64,000 nucleotides of DNA, from the NCBI GenBank assembly GCA_964388275.1, contig CAYLZD010000008.1, positions 1 to 64,000 of the forward strand, in the 5' to 3' direction. Position numbers and translations under genes: made by a program. This document shows, in pieces, positions 18,349 to 27,251 of the stretch. The notes beneath the pieces were generated by a model. That model did not search any database. It was given only the letters and a program-made list of their open reading frames with translations, and was not told where the DNA came from. The first letter of the stretch is position 1, and each line of letters begins with the position of its first letter. This stretch comes from JARYLZ01 sp964388275 (GTDB lineage: Bacteria > Bacteroidota > Ignavibacteria > SZUA-365).

Positions 18349-20631
18349 TCAGCGAACCTGCAACAGGCGCTGAGCGACCGCTCCGTTTTCGCCCCGCAGG
18401 CGGAGCAGGTAACATCCCGGACGCAATCCGCGCGTGTCGATCCGCACTTGACTGCTGCCGGCGCCGGCCGCGGATGGTTCCTGCGTGCCGAGCTTCCGGC
18501 CGAGCATGTCGTGAATATCCGCTGACAGACGGGTCCGTGTCAGCCCTGCCTGCGACAGGGTGAGGGTTGCGACTCCGGCCGTCACAGGCGAGGGATGGCA
18601 ATCCAGTATGGCGAGATCCGCCGACGCCGACACCGGCACACCGGCATCGAGGGCCGGCTGGATGTACAGGCGGATTATCCCGTTCACGCGGACGGGATTG
18701 TTGGCGTTCGAACCGTTGGCGAAAAGAAGATAGAAATCATCCGTTGCGTCGAGATTCCATTCCGCGAAGGCCAGCGCGCCGCGGGCGTCGAAACTCCCGC
18801 CGGCCGATTTGAAGGGTTTCCGGTCCCGGAGATCTGTGAAGTCGGCCGGGCGCAGCAGGCACAGGTCGAGATTTCCGGCGCTTTCCTCGTGGAAAAAGAC
18901 GCTCGGCTCCACCGTCCTGATATCGTCGAGCTGCTGCTGCCAGCGGGATCCCTGCGGTCCGACGTTCGCCGCGATTTCGACAGCGAAATCCTCGACCGCG
19001 TCGGTGAGCGGCGCCGCCGTGTTGGTTCGCGTCAACTTCGGCTTGGTGACGGAGCTCTTGAGTTGGTACGCGTATTGGCGGCCGGGCTGCGCGTCGATCA
19101 TCAACTGCGAAACCTGGTTGGACTGCGCCGGAAACGCGCCCGCGTTGGGCGAATCGAAGCGCGCATAATAATCGTTGCCCTTGCCCAGAATGAAGCGCGC
19201 GACTCCTTCGGCATCGGTGGCGCCGAAAGTGTCGATGTAAATACTCTGGTCCACGCGCATCGCCACCAGCACCATGGCGCCGTCCACCGGCGCGCCTGCG
19301 GCGTCCTTGCATTGAATTTCCAGAGTGCAGGTTTCCTTTGCGTACACGTCCGTCACCGGAGACAGCACTCCGTCGCTGCGCCGCGCGAATACGCTGCCGA
19401 ATTTCTTCCCCCATCCTTCCGAGTATACGAGCGGATTCTTCTGCGAATTGTTCACGGGCTCCCATTGCCACCACTGCTCGTCCCAGAATTCATTCCATAC
19501 GTGGTCGCTGGAGATGGCGCTGACCTCTCGGCATGGTATCAGGCAGGCGCGGGCGGCGGCGGCCGTCACGTCCCCGTGCTCGCCGCAGCGCCCCAGATGC
19601 AGTTTGTATATCCGCACGGGCTGATGCGGGCGCTCGGTTTTGGAGCCGAATTCCAGCACGTCGCGTATCCACTTGCCGATCTGCAAGACTGCCTGCTTTT
19701 CAGTGCCTCTGTCGGCCCAGAGCACTTCACAGTCCTTGACCGCTTCGCGCAGTACCGGGAAATCCACTCCCGTCGTGTCGGGCACTGGTTCCGTCACCGT
19801 GAAGAGATAGTCCCGCCAGAATTTTCCCTGCGGAGGCGGTTTTATGGCCGAAGCGCCGTCCGGCAGATTCGGATCGACATATGCGGATATTTCGTCGGTC
19901 AGTTTCGGATGGACGATGTACCAATAGTAGATGTCGCGCGGCGCTTCCACCTGCACGCGATTGGAATCCTTGTCGACGCGCCAGTACCGGACCGTGGAAT
20001 GGAAATCGCCGTCCGCGACGGCGCCGTGTTCCACGATTTCCACATACGGCAGGAGGGCATCGTGAGCGTATATCAGCTCGGCGTTTTCACGAAACATCTG
20101 CGGATGGCAGAAAGAGGAGCGGAGGAATGCGGCGCTGGAATGCGCTATCGAAAAGGCAATTTCGTCTATCATAAGCTCCGGCGCATCATTAATCACCGCC
20201 GCGAGCAGGTCCTGCTTCGCCGCGGGCAGGGAACTCAAAGTCAAAGCCAGATCCGCGCGCAGCCATTTCGGGCTGCGCAGCACGGCGGACTGCGCGGCGG
20301 AGCTCAGAGCCGGCATGCTGCCAACGGCTTCGAGGCGGCGGTTGAGGCGGTCGAAGCGGAAGCCGAAATAACCGAGCGCCGGCGTCCAGGCGTCGAACTC
20401 CACGCTGTCCAGCTTGAACCAATCCTCGGCGCGGGCACTCCCGATGCTTCTCGGGACGGCAATCGATGCCTCGCCGCCAGTGGATGTGAGCGGTTCCGCC
20501 TTGTCCACGCAGATGAAGGAAGACGGAAAGCCTGCATTCTCCGTTCTTCCCGCAGGAGCATCCTGGGCATGAACGGCGGCGAGATGCAGGCATGAGATCG
20601 TTAGGGCGAGTAGAATCCTGAATTTCATCAT
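18349..20631 (-). CDS. Transglutaminase-like secreted protein with T9SS sorting domain, 760 aa
   Basis: Two adjacent ATGs (20631, 20628) follow a GAGG site; the signal peptide is FRILLALTISCLHLAAVHAQ. The core has the transglutaminase-like Cys-His-Asp arrangement: LGRCGEHGDVTAAAARACLI with the nucleophile Cys near residue 380, and HVWNEFWDEQWWQWEPVN about 35 residues later carrying His and acidic residues. A beta-sandwich (CTLEIQCKDAAGAPVDGAMV) follows, and the C-terminus is a T9SS domain (LDCHPSPVTAGVATLTL, IHDMLGRKLGTQ, LRPGCYLLRLRGE). Such proteins are usually proteases or cross-linking enzymes of the cell envelope. Convergent with the membrane protein at 17686. Confidence 0.85.
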   Translation of the reverse strand: MMKFRILLALTISCLHLAAVHAQDAPAGRTENAGFPSSFICVDKAEPLTSTGGEASIAVPRSIGSARAEDWFKLDSVEFDAWTPALGYFGFRFDRLNRRLEAVGSMPALSSAAQSAVLRSPKWLRADLALTLSSLPAAKQDLLAAVINDAPELMIDEIAFSIAHSSAAFLRSSFCHPQMFRENAELIYAHDALLPYVEIVEHGAVADGDFHSTVRYWRVDKDSNRVQVEAPRDIYYWYIVHPKLTDEISAYVDPNLPDGASAIKPPPQGKFWRDYLFTVTEPVPDTTGVDFPVLREAVKDCEVLWADRGTEKQAVLQIGKWIRDVLEFGSKTERPHQPVRIYKLHLGRCGEHGDVTAAAARACLIPCREVSAISSDHVWNEFWDEQWWQWEPVNNSQKNPLVYSEGWGKKFGSVFARRSDGVLSPVTDVYAKETCTLEIQCKDAAGAPVDGAMVLVAMRVDQSIYIDTFGATDAEGVARFILGKGNDYYARFDSPNAGAFPAQSNQVSQLMIDAQPGRQYAYQLKSSVTKPKLTRTNTAAPLTDAVEDFAVEIAANVGPQGSRWQQQLDDIRTVEPSVFFHEESAGNLDLCLLRPADFTDLRDRKPFKSAGGSFDARGALAFAEWNLDATDDFYLLFANGSNANNPVRVNGIIRLYIQPALDAGVPVSASADLAILDCHPSPVTAGVATLTLSQAGLTRTRLSADIHDMLGRKLGTQEPSAAGAGSSQVRIDTRGLRPGCYLLRLRGENGAVAQRLLQVR

Positions 20632-20860
20632 GAACCTCGAGCAGGGCAGTGTCATTTTGATTTCGAATCGACGGATGCGCAGACGAAGCAAAGCGACGGC
20701 GAGTGCGCAAGGGATAACGTATCAAATCCGCCATGATCTAACAAATCCGTCTCCGTGCGGCCGGCATGCTGTCTGCGAAGCCTATTGGATTCGGAAAATC
20801 GCGAAATCCGCGCTCATCCGGCTGGCGTTCGCGGTTTTCCATACAACATTTTTACGGAGT

Positions 20861-20877
20861 CGTGACATAGCGTCACG
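20861..20877. promoter_or_regulatory. Candidate operator, CGTGAC-N5-GTCACG palindrome
   Basis: A perfect 6-bp inverted repeat with a 5-base centre lies in the 324-bp spacer (20632-20955) between two divergent genes. Its GTGA/TCAC half-sites resemble CRP/FNR-family operators, although the spacing differs by one base from the classical six. Nothing else in the spacer could be identified. Confidence 0.25.
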
Positions 20878-20955
20878 CGATGTCCGGTACTTTATTCATG
20901 AGCCTGAAAGGCAGATCTGCAATCGTGATCATCAACCCATCCGGAGCGCGAAACC

Positions 20956-21642
20956 ATGAAATTCCTGTGTACTTCAGCAAGGGACTCCAGCCCTCGCGGC
21001 TGCATCGAGGCAACGACGGAGAAACGACGCCTTTCATTATGCGTCTTGCAAAATCTGACTCGCAAGGGCGCGATTTTGGCTTTGATTGCTCTTCCCGGCT
21101 TCGTCACCGGAGCGCAAGCCCAGGATAGTTCCGGGGTTTCGCGAGATTTTTATCTCAGTGTGACGCTCGGACTGGGATTAGGCACGCTTGGAAACGATAT
21201 CGACGGCGCCTGGGGTTTCAGCATCACCTACGGCAAGGATCGGCGGCAGATCATAGTACGCCTGAACTTCGTGACAGAGACGGAATTCATTTCGCTTTTC
21301 GGTTCTCCGCCCGAGCCTCGAGAATCCACTTTTGAGGCAGCGGCGCTTTACGGCATTTCCACCTCTTCACGGTTCTTCCGCGCATCTATTTCGGCTGGTC
21401 TAGGCCTGCTTCATCGTGTGCGGCGAGGCGCCTTGATAAGTTCGGGCAGCTGGCTGCAGGGAATTCCCGCCCAGTACAGAGAAGTCCACCAATACAGTGC
21501 AGGACTCCCCATGTCGGCGGAGTTGGTGTGGATGATCGATTCAAATCTGGGTTTGGGCATAAACGCGCTCGCAAACATCGACGGGAAGGAAAATTATTAC
21601 AGCGTGATGCTGTCCGTACACGTGGGACGATTGCGCAGATAG
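20956..21642 (+). CDS. Predicted outer-membrane beta-barrel protein, 228 aa
   Basis: After an unusually long basic leader (about 37 residues) comes a signal-like segment (GAILALIALPGFVTGAQAQ). The mature part is a series of amphipathic strands: FYLSVTLGLGLGTLG, WGFSITYGKDRRQIIVRLNF, FRASISAGLGLLHRVRRG, AELVWMIDSNLGLGINALAN, YYSVMLSVHVGRLRR. This is typical of small porin-like or OmpW-like barrels of the FCB group. The real start may be downstream at a non-ATG codon (for example TTG near 21046), which would give a normal-length signal peptide; GGAG nine bases before ATG 20956 supports the longer form. Confidence 0.65.
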   Translation: MKFLCTSARDSSPRGCIEATTEKRRLSLCVLQNLTRKGAILALIALPGFVTGAQAQDSSGVSRDFYLSVTLGLGLGTLGNDIDGAWGFSITYGKDRRQIIVRLNFVTETEFISLFGSPPEPRESTFEAAALYGISTSSRFFRASISAGLGLLHRVRRGALISSGSWLQGIPAQYREVHQYSAGLPMSAELVWMIDSNLGLGINALANIDGKENYYSVMLSVHVGRLRR

Positions 21643-21712
21643 GCAAAACGCGGGCTCTGGGCGGAAATGTCGGCATGTGTAAGATTCGGCATTCCCTTAT
21701 ATTTCGGCCACC

Positions 21713-24700
21713 ATGATCGCACTACACCTCTCCTTCATCGATGGCATTCCTTGTTTGTGGGGCGAAAAGGGTGGCGGCAATACTTCTCTCGGAAAGAAGA
21801 AGACACTCAATCCTATGAGCTATCCCTTCGATCCGGGACTTCGAGAACTGCGGTCCGCGATTGCGCTGTTGTCGCCGGGGATATCCGTTACGGCAAAGAA
21901 CACCGACCTTTGTTACGCATGGCTGCCTAGCGCCGACGGAATGCCGGCGGCATCCTCACCGATATTGAGAGAACTTCCGCCGCCTTCCTCCGAAATCGCA
22001 ATCGCCCCCTGGCTGGTCAACGTTCGAAAACTGCACGAGGTGGAAGCCTTGCAGGTGATGATGGCAATGCGCGATGATGCGTTCAGCGGCACCGGAATAC
22101 TGCCGGGAGATTCTCTTCTCTGGTGCCGTGATGCTTTCATGCCGATGCTCAGAATGGCGACAACCGGGAACTTCCTGCCCGATATGCAGATGACCGATAC
22201 AGGCGCGCGGGCCCGATGGCTGCCCGCCCCGGACGCAGGAATCGCACAGACTTGCGCGGCCCTGGCTTCATCCATGCCCGCAGTGTGCCGCTGCGTGAAT
22301 TCGTCGAGCCGATCAGCGCCCGATGTCCCGGCGGACTTTGTTTTGAAACAAATGCTGGAGAATTCGCTCGACGCGTTCATCCGCATGTCGGAGCCGGCCG
22401 CCGACACATCCGGCCGGCGAAAAAAGATTAAACCGGAGAGTTTGCACGACGCCTGGCTCGACGCTTTGAGTTCGGAGGACAGTGTCGTGCATTGGCAGGA
22501 TCATCGCGAAATGTCAGCTTTCTCCGAGCAACTCTCGCACTGGAGACGTCCGGTAAACCTGACCAGCGCCTCGCCGTTCACACTCTGCTTCCGCATGTCC
22601 GAACCAGAAAGCGAAGGCAGTAAGGCCGCTTCGGGAGGCTGGAAGGTCGAGTATCTGCTTCAACTCAAGAGCGAACCTTCCATGATGGCGCCTGTAGCCG
22701 AATTATGGTCGCAGAAAGGCGCCGCGCTGCGCGAGTTCGAGAGGCAAGGCAATACGCTGGAGTTTATCTTATCCGCCCTTGGACAGGCGTCGGGTCTGGA
22801 TCCCTCGATCGCTCGATCTCTCAAGACGAAACAACCGTCCGGGTTTCCTCTCGACACTGCTGGCGCCGTCGATTTTCTCCGCACTCGCGCCGACATTTTG
22901 CGATCCGCCGGATTCGGAGTGATACTTCCATCCTGGTGGATCGGGAAAGGCACCGAGCACGGCATCAGTTTGAGCGTGCGGGCCAAGAGCGGTCCCAAAG
23001 TCAACAACGGCCCGCTCTCCCTTGATTCGCTCGTCGACTTCGACGTCGAGGCGTCTCTCGGCGGACAGATTATCGATGCTGCAGAGCTCCGGAGACTCGC
23101 GAAGCTGAAAATTCCGCTCGTGAAGGTTCGAGGTCAGTGGGTGCTGATCGATCAGAAACACTTGCAGACCGCTCTGTCCTACATCGAGGCGGGCCGCGGT
23201 TCGAAACTGACGGGGCGCGAAATCGTGCGACTGGCGCTGGGCGCTGATGTACCGGGGCTGCATATCCCCATCGATCGCGTTGGAGCGGACGGATGGTTGC
23301 AAGGATTGATGCGGGTTCTGCAAAGGGAAGACGATGCGGCTCTACTCGACCCTCCCGCGCGTTTCACCGGCAGACTGCGTCCATATCAGCAACGCGGCTA
23401 CTCGTGGCTGGGATTCATGCGGCGATGGGCTTTGGGCGCCTGCCTCGCCGACGATATGGGCCTCGGCAAAACGGTGCAGACGCTTGCTCTCATACAGCGC
23501 GAGCGCGAGGAGGGCGAGAAAAGACCTGTCCTGTTGATCTGCCCCACGACGGTCGTGAACACCTGGAGAAAGGAAGCTGAGAAATTCACACCCGCGCTGA
23601 GCGTACATGTTCATCACGGCCCCGACAGAGCGCGCAGCGCGGCGTTCAGGAAAATAGTAAAGAAGTCCGCCGTCGTCGTCACCAGCTACGGACTTCTGCA
23701 CCGTGATGCGGACGCGCTCAAGGATGTCGACTGGGCCGGCATCGTGCTCGACGAAGCGCAGAACATCAAGAATCCCGACACGAAGCAGGCCCGGGCAGCG
23801 CGAAGTCTGGGTGCCGGATACCGGTTGGCCCTCACCGGCACGCCGATCGAAAATCATGTCGGCGATCTGTGGTCCCTGATGGAGTTCCTGAATCCGGGTC
23901 TGCTGGGCAGTCGCAAAGCGTTTAATAGCAGCTTTCTTCTGCCGATTCAGATCTACAGGGACGAAAAATCATCTCTCAAACTCAAAGCGATCAGCGCGCC
24001 GTTTATATTGCGACGCGAAAAAAGCGACAAGACGATAATCTCCGATCTGCCCGAGAAGCTTGAAATCAAGACTTATTGCACGCTCACGCGCGAGCAGGCA
24101 ACGCTGTATCAGGCCGTCCTTCAGGAGTTGGAAGCTAACGTGGAAGGTAGCGAAGGCATCGAGCGCAGCGGGCTCGTGCTGGCGCTACTGACCAAACTGA
24201 AACAAGTGTGCAACCATCCCGCTCATCTACTGCGGGACGGCTCCGCGCTCGAGGGCCGTTCCGGCAAGCTGTCGCGGCTGAAGGAGATGCTGACGGAAGT
24301 ACAAGGCGCTGGAGATCGCGCCCTGGTTTTCACGCAGTACTCCGAAATGGGCGGGATGCTTCAGCGCTACCTGCAGGAACAGTTCTGCGAGGAAGTATTC
24401 TTCCTTCACGGCGGCGTCTCCAGGAAGCAGCGCGCCAAACTTGTCGATCGTTTTCAAAATGACGAACGGGCGCCCCATGTCTTCATCTTATCTCTCAAAG
24501 CGGGCGGAACGGGATTGACATTGACGCGGGCCAATCACGTATTCCATTTCGATCGCTGGTGGAATCCCGCGGTAGAGAATCAGGCAACGGACAGGGTGTT
24601 CCGCATAGGGCAAAAACATAACGTGTCGGTTTACAAATACATCGTCGCAGGAACGCTCGAGGAGCGCATAGACGAATTGATAGAGCGCAAGTCGGGCATT

Positions 24701-24802
24701 GCTGCAGCCATCGTAGGGACGGGCGAGAAATGGCTGGCGAAACTGTCGAACGACGAACTGCGCGATTTGGTCCGCCTCACTGAGGATGCGATGGGGGATT
24801 AG
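21713..24802 (+). CDS. SNF2-family DEAD/H ATPase with DUF3670 N-terminal region, 1029 aa
   Basis: The N-terminus MIALHLSFIDG..CLWGEKG resembles the start of the SNF2/DUF3670 helicase family, which supports ATG 21713. Residues 250-540 form the associated DUF3670-like region (SLVDFDVEASLGGQ, KIPLVKVRGQWVLID). The motor follows: motif I LADDMGLGKT near residue 583, motif II VLDEAQNIKNP near 680, motif III LTGTPIENHVGDLWSLMEF, then the C-terminal lobe with ALVFTQYSEMGGML, FFLHGGVSRKQR, SLKAGGTGLTLTRAN and motif VI ENQATDRVFRIGQ near 956. These enzymes translocate on double-stranded DNA and remodel protein-DNA complexes. The next gene, three bases downstream, encodes a SWIM zinc-finger protein, its usual partner. 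Confidence 0.92.
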   Translation: MIALHLSFIDGIPCLWGEKGGGNTSLGKKKTLNPMSYPFDPGLRELRSAIALLSPGISVTAKNTDLCYAWLPSADGMPAASSPILRELPPPSSEIAIAPWLVNVRKLHEVEALQVMMAMRDDAFSGTGILPGDSLLWCRDAFMPMLRMATTGNFLPDMQMTDTGARARWLPAPDAGIAQTCAALASSMPAVCRCVNSSSRSAPDVPADFVLKQMLENSLDAFIRMSEPAADTSGRRKKIKPESLHDAWLDALSSEDSVVHWQDHREMSAFSEQLSHWRRPVNLTSASPFTLCFRMSEPESEGSKAASGGWKVEYLLQLKSEPSMMAPVAELWSQKGAALREFERQGNTLEFILSALGQASGLDPSIARSLKTKQPSGFPLDTAGAVDFLRTRADILRSAGFGVILPSWWIGKGTEHGISLSVRAKSGPKVNNGPLSLDSLVDFDVEASLGGQIIDAAELRRLAKLKIPLVKVRGQWVLIDQKHLQTALSYIEAGRGSKLTGREIVRLALGADVPGLHIPIDRVGADGWLQGLMRVLQREDDAALLDPPARFTGRLRPYQQRGYSWLGFMRRWALGACLADDMGLGKTVQTLALIQREREEGEKRPVLLICPTTVVNTWRKEAEKFTPALSVHVHHGPDRARSAAFRKIVKKSAVVVTSYGLLHRDADALKDVDWAGIVLDEAQNIKNPDTKQARAARSLGAGYRLALTGTPIENHVGDLWSLMEFLNPGLLGSRKAFNSSFLLPIQIYRDEKSSLKLKAISAPFILRREKSDKTIISDLPEKLEIKTYCTLTREQATLYQAVLQELEANVEGSEGIERSGLVLALLTKLKQVCNHPAHLLRDGSALEGRSGKLSRLKEMLTEVQGAGDRALVFTQYSEMGGMLQRYLQEQFCEEVFFLHGGVSRKQRAKLVDRFQNDERAPHVFILSLKAGGTGLTLTRANHVFHFDRWWNPAVENQATDRVFRIGQKHNVSVYKYIVAGTLEERIDELIERKSGIAAAIVGTGEKWLAKLSNDELRDLVRLTEDAMGD

Positions 24803-24805
24803 ACT

Positions 24806-25711
24806 ATGAGCTACGACGATTTCTGGTATTACACGCCGGCCCCGCCGAAAAAGGTGAAAGGCGGCATTAAGGCGCAGCGCTCCTCGCGCGGTTTCGCGCA
24901 GAAATGGTGGGGACGGCGATGGATCGAGGTATTGGAGAGTTTCAACATCGGCGCCAGACTATCGCGCGGCAGATCGTACGCGCGCAGCGGACAGGTAGCG
25001 AGTCTCGACATCGGAAAAGGAACGATCAAGGCAAAAGTCCAAGGGACCAGATCGACGCCTTATGCCGTCACAATAGAGCTGAAGCTTTTCACCCAAAAGG
25101 ATTGGGATCGCATCTTCGAACGTCTGGCGTCGGAGCCCGGTTTTGCCGCGCAGCTTCTCCGGAACGAAATGCCGGAGGAACTCGAACGTTTGTTCCAATC
25201 GATGAAGCTGCCGCTTTTTCCCGAACGCCACGGCGATTTGAAGACGGATTGCTCCTGCCCCGACTGGTCCAATCCCTGCAAGCACATAGCCGCCGTGTAT
25301 TATCTGCTCGCCGAAGCCTTCGACGACCGGCCTTTCCTGCTGCTTCGGCTTCGCGGCATCGAACTCGATGACTTCCTTTCACGCCTGCGCGGAACTCGCA
25401 TGGAAACAGATCCGGAAACGGAAGCACGGGCGAATCCGGCGCCGCTCCCGACGGAGCACGCGGCTTTCTGGCGCACAGGCACAAGGGATATTCCGGTCGA
25501 TACGAGTTTCAGTCCAACCATCGAGCATGCTCAGCTCCCTCTCCGTCTGGGCGCGATTCCCTTCTGGAGATCCGGCATGCCGCTCCAGGAAAGCATGCGA
25601 CGTATCTATGCCGCCGCCTCCGGAAGCGCCCTTGAAGCTCTCTCCATTTACAAAGGCGAGGAAGGCGGCAGTATCGAAGCGTCGGATATTCCGTTTCAGG
25701 ATTCGGAGTAA
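24806..25711 (+). CDS. SWIM zinc-finger protein, partner of the SNF2 ATPase, 301 aa
   Basis: A SWIM finger is visible at about residues 148-165: CSCPDWSNPCKHIAAVYYLL, matching CxCx(n)CxH. Upstream, residues 1-130 include FAQKWWGRRWIEVLESFNIG and ARLSRGRSYARSGQVASLDI, conserved in this family of bacterial SWIM proteins. The C-terminal 100 residues look variable. SWIM fingers bind DNA or protein, and the pair with SNF2 ATPases is widespread but not functionally worked out. The gene begins three bases after the SNF2 stop, so they are co-expressed and probably act together on DNA. Confidence 0.88.
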   Translation: MSYDDFWYYTPAPPKKVKGGIKAQRSSRGFAQKWWGRRWIEVLESFNIGARLSRGRSYARSGQVASLDIGKGTIKAKVQGTRSTPYAVTIELKLFTQKDWDRIFERLASEPGFAAQLLRNEMPEELERLFQSMKLPLFPERHGDLKTDCSCPDWSNPCKHIAAVYYLLAEAFDDRPFLLLRLRGIELDDFLSRLRGTRMETDPETEARANPAPLPTEHAAFWRTGTRDIPVDTSFSPTIEHAQLPLRLGAIPFWRSGMPLQESMRRIYAAASGSALEALSIYKGEEGGSIEASDIPFQDSE

Positions 25712-25895
25712 CACCACATCCGGACGTGCGGCCACTCTTCACACGAAGAGCTCAGTATTTGCCGAATATTCACATGACAAGCAGCATGCAATTGTCCGCT
25801 TAGACGGCAATACCGGCGCAGGCGAGTGCTGAGAGCGCACGCGCGGAAGCGACTTTGAGAACCGGCGTCAACCCCGAAGGGGCGGCATCCCGCTC

Positions 25896-25925
25896 GATAA
25901 TTCCATTGTTGCGCCCGGAATTATC
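25896..25925. repeat. Perfect 9-bp inverted repeat abutting the ATPase element
   Basis: GATAATTCC and GGAATTATC flank a 12-base loop; the right arm overlaps the left palindrome of the ATPase element by three bases. A short REP-like hairpin (CCCC-GAA-GGGG) lies just upstream at 25872-25882. Either may be part of the insertion junction or a terminator for the SWIM gene; there is no clear T run. Confidence 0.5.
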
Positions 25926-25963
25926 CCTGCATATCGAAAATGCTACTTTCGATTTGCAGGGAT
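25923..25963. repeat. Left 41-bp palindrome of the ATPase element
   Basis: Arms ATCCCTGCATATCGAAA and TTTCGATTTGCAGGGAT (16 of 17 pairs) enclose the loop ATGCTAC. The reverse complement of the right copy at 27159-27199 matches it at 38 of 41 positions, loop included. The right arm contains TTTG (25953-25956), which could be a promoter element for the ATPase gene. Confidence 0.9.
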
Positions 25964-25986
25964 GATTATTTTCGTATATTGTGTGT
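25953..25986 (+). promoter_or_regulatory. Bacteroidota-type promoter partly inside the left palindrome
   Basis: TTTG at 25953-25956 and TATATTGT at 25975-25982 are separated by 18 bases, close to the Bacteroidota consensus TTTG-N19-TAnnTTTG. The start codon is only a few bases beyond, so the transcript would be leaderless or nearly so, which fits the absence of a ribosome binding site. This is a pattern match only. Confidence 0.4.
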
Positions 25987-27159
25987 ATGCTAGACCGAAC
26001 ACTGCTTCCGGAGCTTCTCAAACACCTGCGCGCGTTCCCGGCCGTCGCCATCCTCGGGGCGCGGCAGACGGGTAAGACGACTCTTGCCAAAATGCTCGTC
26101 CGCGGCTCGCGGAAGGACAGCATATACCTCGACCTCGAGAATCCGATCGACCGAGAGAAACTGCACGATCCGTATACATTTCTTGAGGACAACAAGCGCA
26201 AACTCGTCGTGCTCGACGAAGCGCAACGAATGCCCGGACTGTTCGCTATACTCCGCTCCCTGATCGACGCGCATCGGAAACCGGGCCGCTTTTTGCTGCT
26301 CGGGTCCGCTTCTCCTCAACTCGTAAAGGGAGTATCCGAATCGCTGGCTGGAAGGATCTACACGGCGCAACTGCATCCGATCAGTTTGATAGAGTGCGCT
26401 GACCGCATCGCTATGAAAAAGCACTGGTTCAGGGGAGGATTTCCGGATATGCTCACCGCCCGCAGCGATGTTCTGTTCGCGAGCCGCATGGATTCGTTCA
26501 TTTCCACTTTCCTCGAGCGGGATCTGCAGATGCTCTTCGGCGTTTCGTTCAGCAATACTCTGATGCGAAGATTCTGGCAAATGCTCGCCCATGACAACGG
26601 AGGCATCTGGAACGCGCACAACTTCGCGCGTTCCCTCGGCGTCACCGCCCCGACGGTCCACCGGTATCTCGATTACCTCGAGGGCGCGTTCATGATTCAG
26701 AAGCTTCCGGCGTTCTACTTCAACGCCCGCAAGCGGCTGGTCAAATCTCCCAAGGTTTACCTGTGCGACACGGGAGTGATGCATCGCCTCGTGCGGCTCA
26801 ACCACTACGGCGACCTGCCCGGCCACCCGGCGATCGGAGCATCGTGGGAGGCGTACGTTGTTCAGCAGATATCGCGTTTGAAACCTCCCGGACTCGACAT
26901 GTTCTATTACCGCACGCAGGACGGCGCCGAGGCCGACGTGCTGCTGACCGAGGCGGGAAAACCGCTGTCCTGCATCGAGATCAAGCTGAGCAACGCTCCG
27001 AGACTGTCGAAAGGCTTCCATCAGAGCATCGCGACACTCGGAACGAAAAGGAACTACGTTGTTATCCCGGAGGGAGACGTATTTCGCGTCACCTCGGAAA
27101 TAACGGTCGCCGGTTTGCGCGCCTTTCTCGAATCACGCCTGGCGCGCGGCAGAATATGA
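25987..27159 (+). CDS. AAA family ATPase with C-terminal DUF4143 nuclease-like domain, 390 aa
   Basis: Walker A is ILGARQTGKTTLAK (residues about 23-36), Walker B is KLVVLDEAQRMPG near 75, and sensor-1 is RFLLLGSASPQLV near 102. The C-terminal half has the DUF4143 pattern: FRGGFPDML, RMDSFISTFLERDLQ, LARSLG-type helix-turn-helix (NFARSLGVTAPTVHRYLDYL), KVYLCDTGVMHRL and finally FYYRTQDGAEADVLL with CIEIKLS, a PD-(D/E)xK-like core. The family is common in bacteria and archaea, and its role is unknown. The gene sits between inverted palindromes. GTG 25981 is an alternative start two codons upstream. Confidence 0.9.
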   Translation: MLDRTLLPELLKHLRAFPAVAILGARQTGKTTLAKMLVRGSRKDSIYLDLENPIDREKLHDPYTFLEDNKRKLVVLDEAQRMPGLFAILRSLIDAHRKPGRFLLLGSASPQLVKGVSESLAGRIYTAQLHPISLIECADRIAMKKHWFRGGFPDMLTARSDVLFASRMDSFISTFLERDLQMLFGVSFSNTLMRRFWQMLAHDNGGIWNAHNFARSLGVTAPTVHRYLDYLEGAFMIQKLPAFYFNARKRLVKSPKVYLCDTGVMHRLVRLNHYGDLPGHPAIGASWEAYVVQQISRLKPPGLDMFYYRTQDGAEADVLLTEAGKPLSCIEIKLSNAPRLSKGFHQSIATLGTKRNYVVIPEGDVFRVTSEITVAGLRAFLESRLARGRI

Positions 27160-27199
27160 TCCCTGCAAATCGAAAGTTGCATTTTCGTTTTGCAGGGAT
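27159..27199. repeat. Right 41-bp palindrome of the ATPase element
   Basis: Arms ATCCCTGCAAATCGAAA and TTTCGTTTTGCAGGGAT (16 of 17 pairs) enclose GTTGCAT. The first base is the last base of the ATPase stop codon. Inverted relative to the left copy, with matching loop sequence. Confidence 0.9.
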
Positions 27200-27251
27200 A
27201 AAGTTGTATGACATCCGCCTGTTTCAACGGACAGCAAACCCGGGATACACT

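Larger units (their letters stand above)
25923..27199 (+). mobile_element. Candidate ATPase element bounded by inverted self-palindromes
   Basis: A single ATPase gene fills the space between two 41-bp palindromes that are inverted copies of each other. The right palindrome begins on the last base of the gene's stop codon and the left one ends 23 bases before the start, so the unit is compact: palindrome, gene, palindrome. That layout suggests an element that moves or is maintained as a unit, but there is no transposase and I see no target-site duplication outside the ends. The mobility claim is inference. Confidence 0.45.

Noticed and set aside
18595..20595. 666-codon open frame opposite the transglutaminase-like gene
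   Set aside because: It is an exact antisense shadow of a gene with signal peptide, catalytic motifs and T9SS tail. Its own product is Arg/Val/His-rich without domain features, as expected from GC-rich antisense frames.
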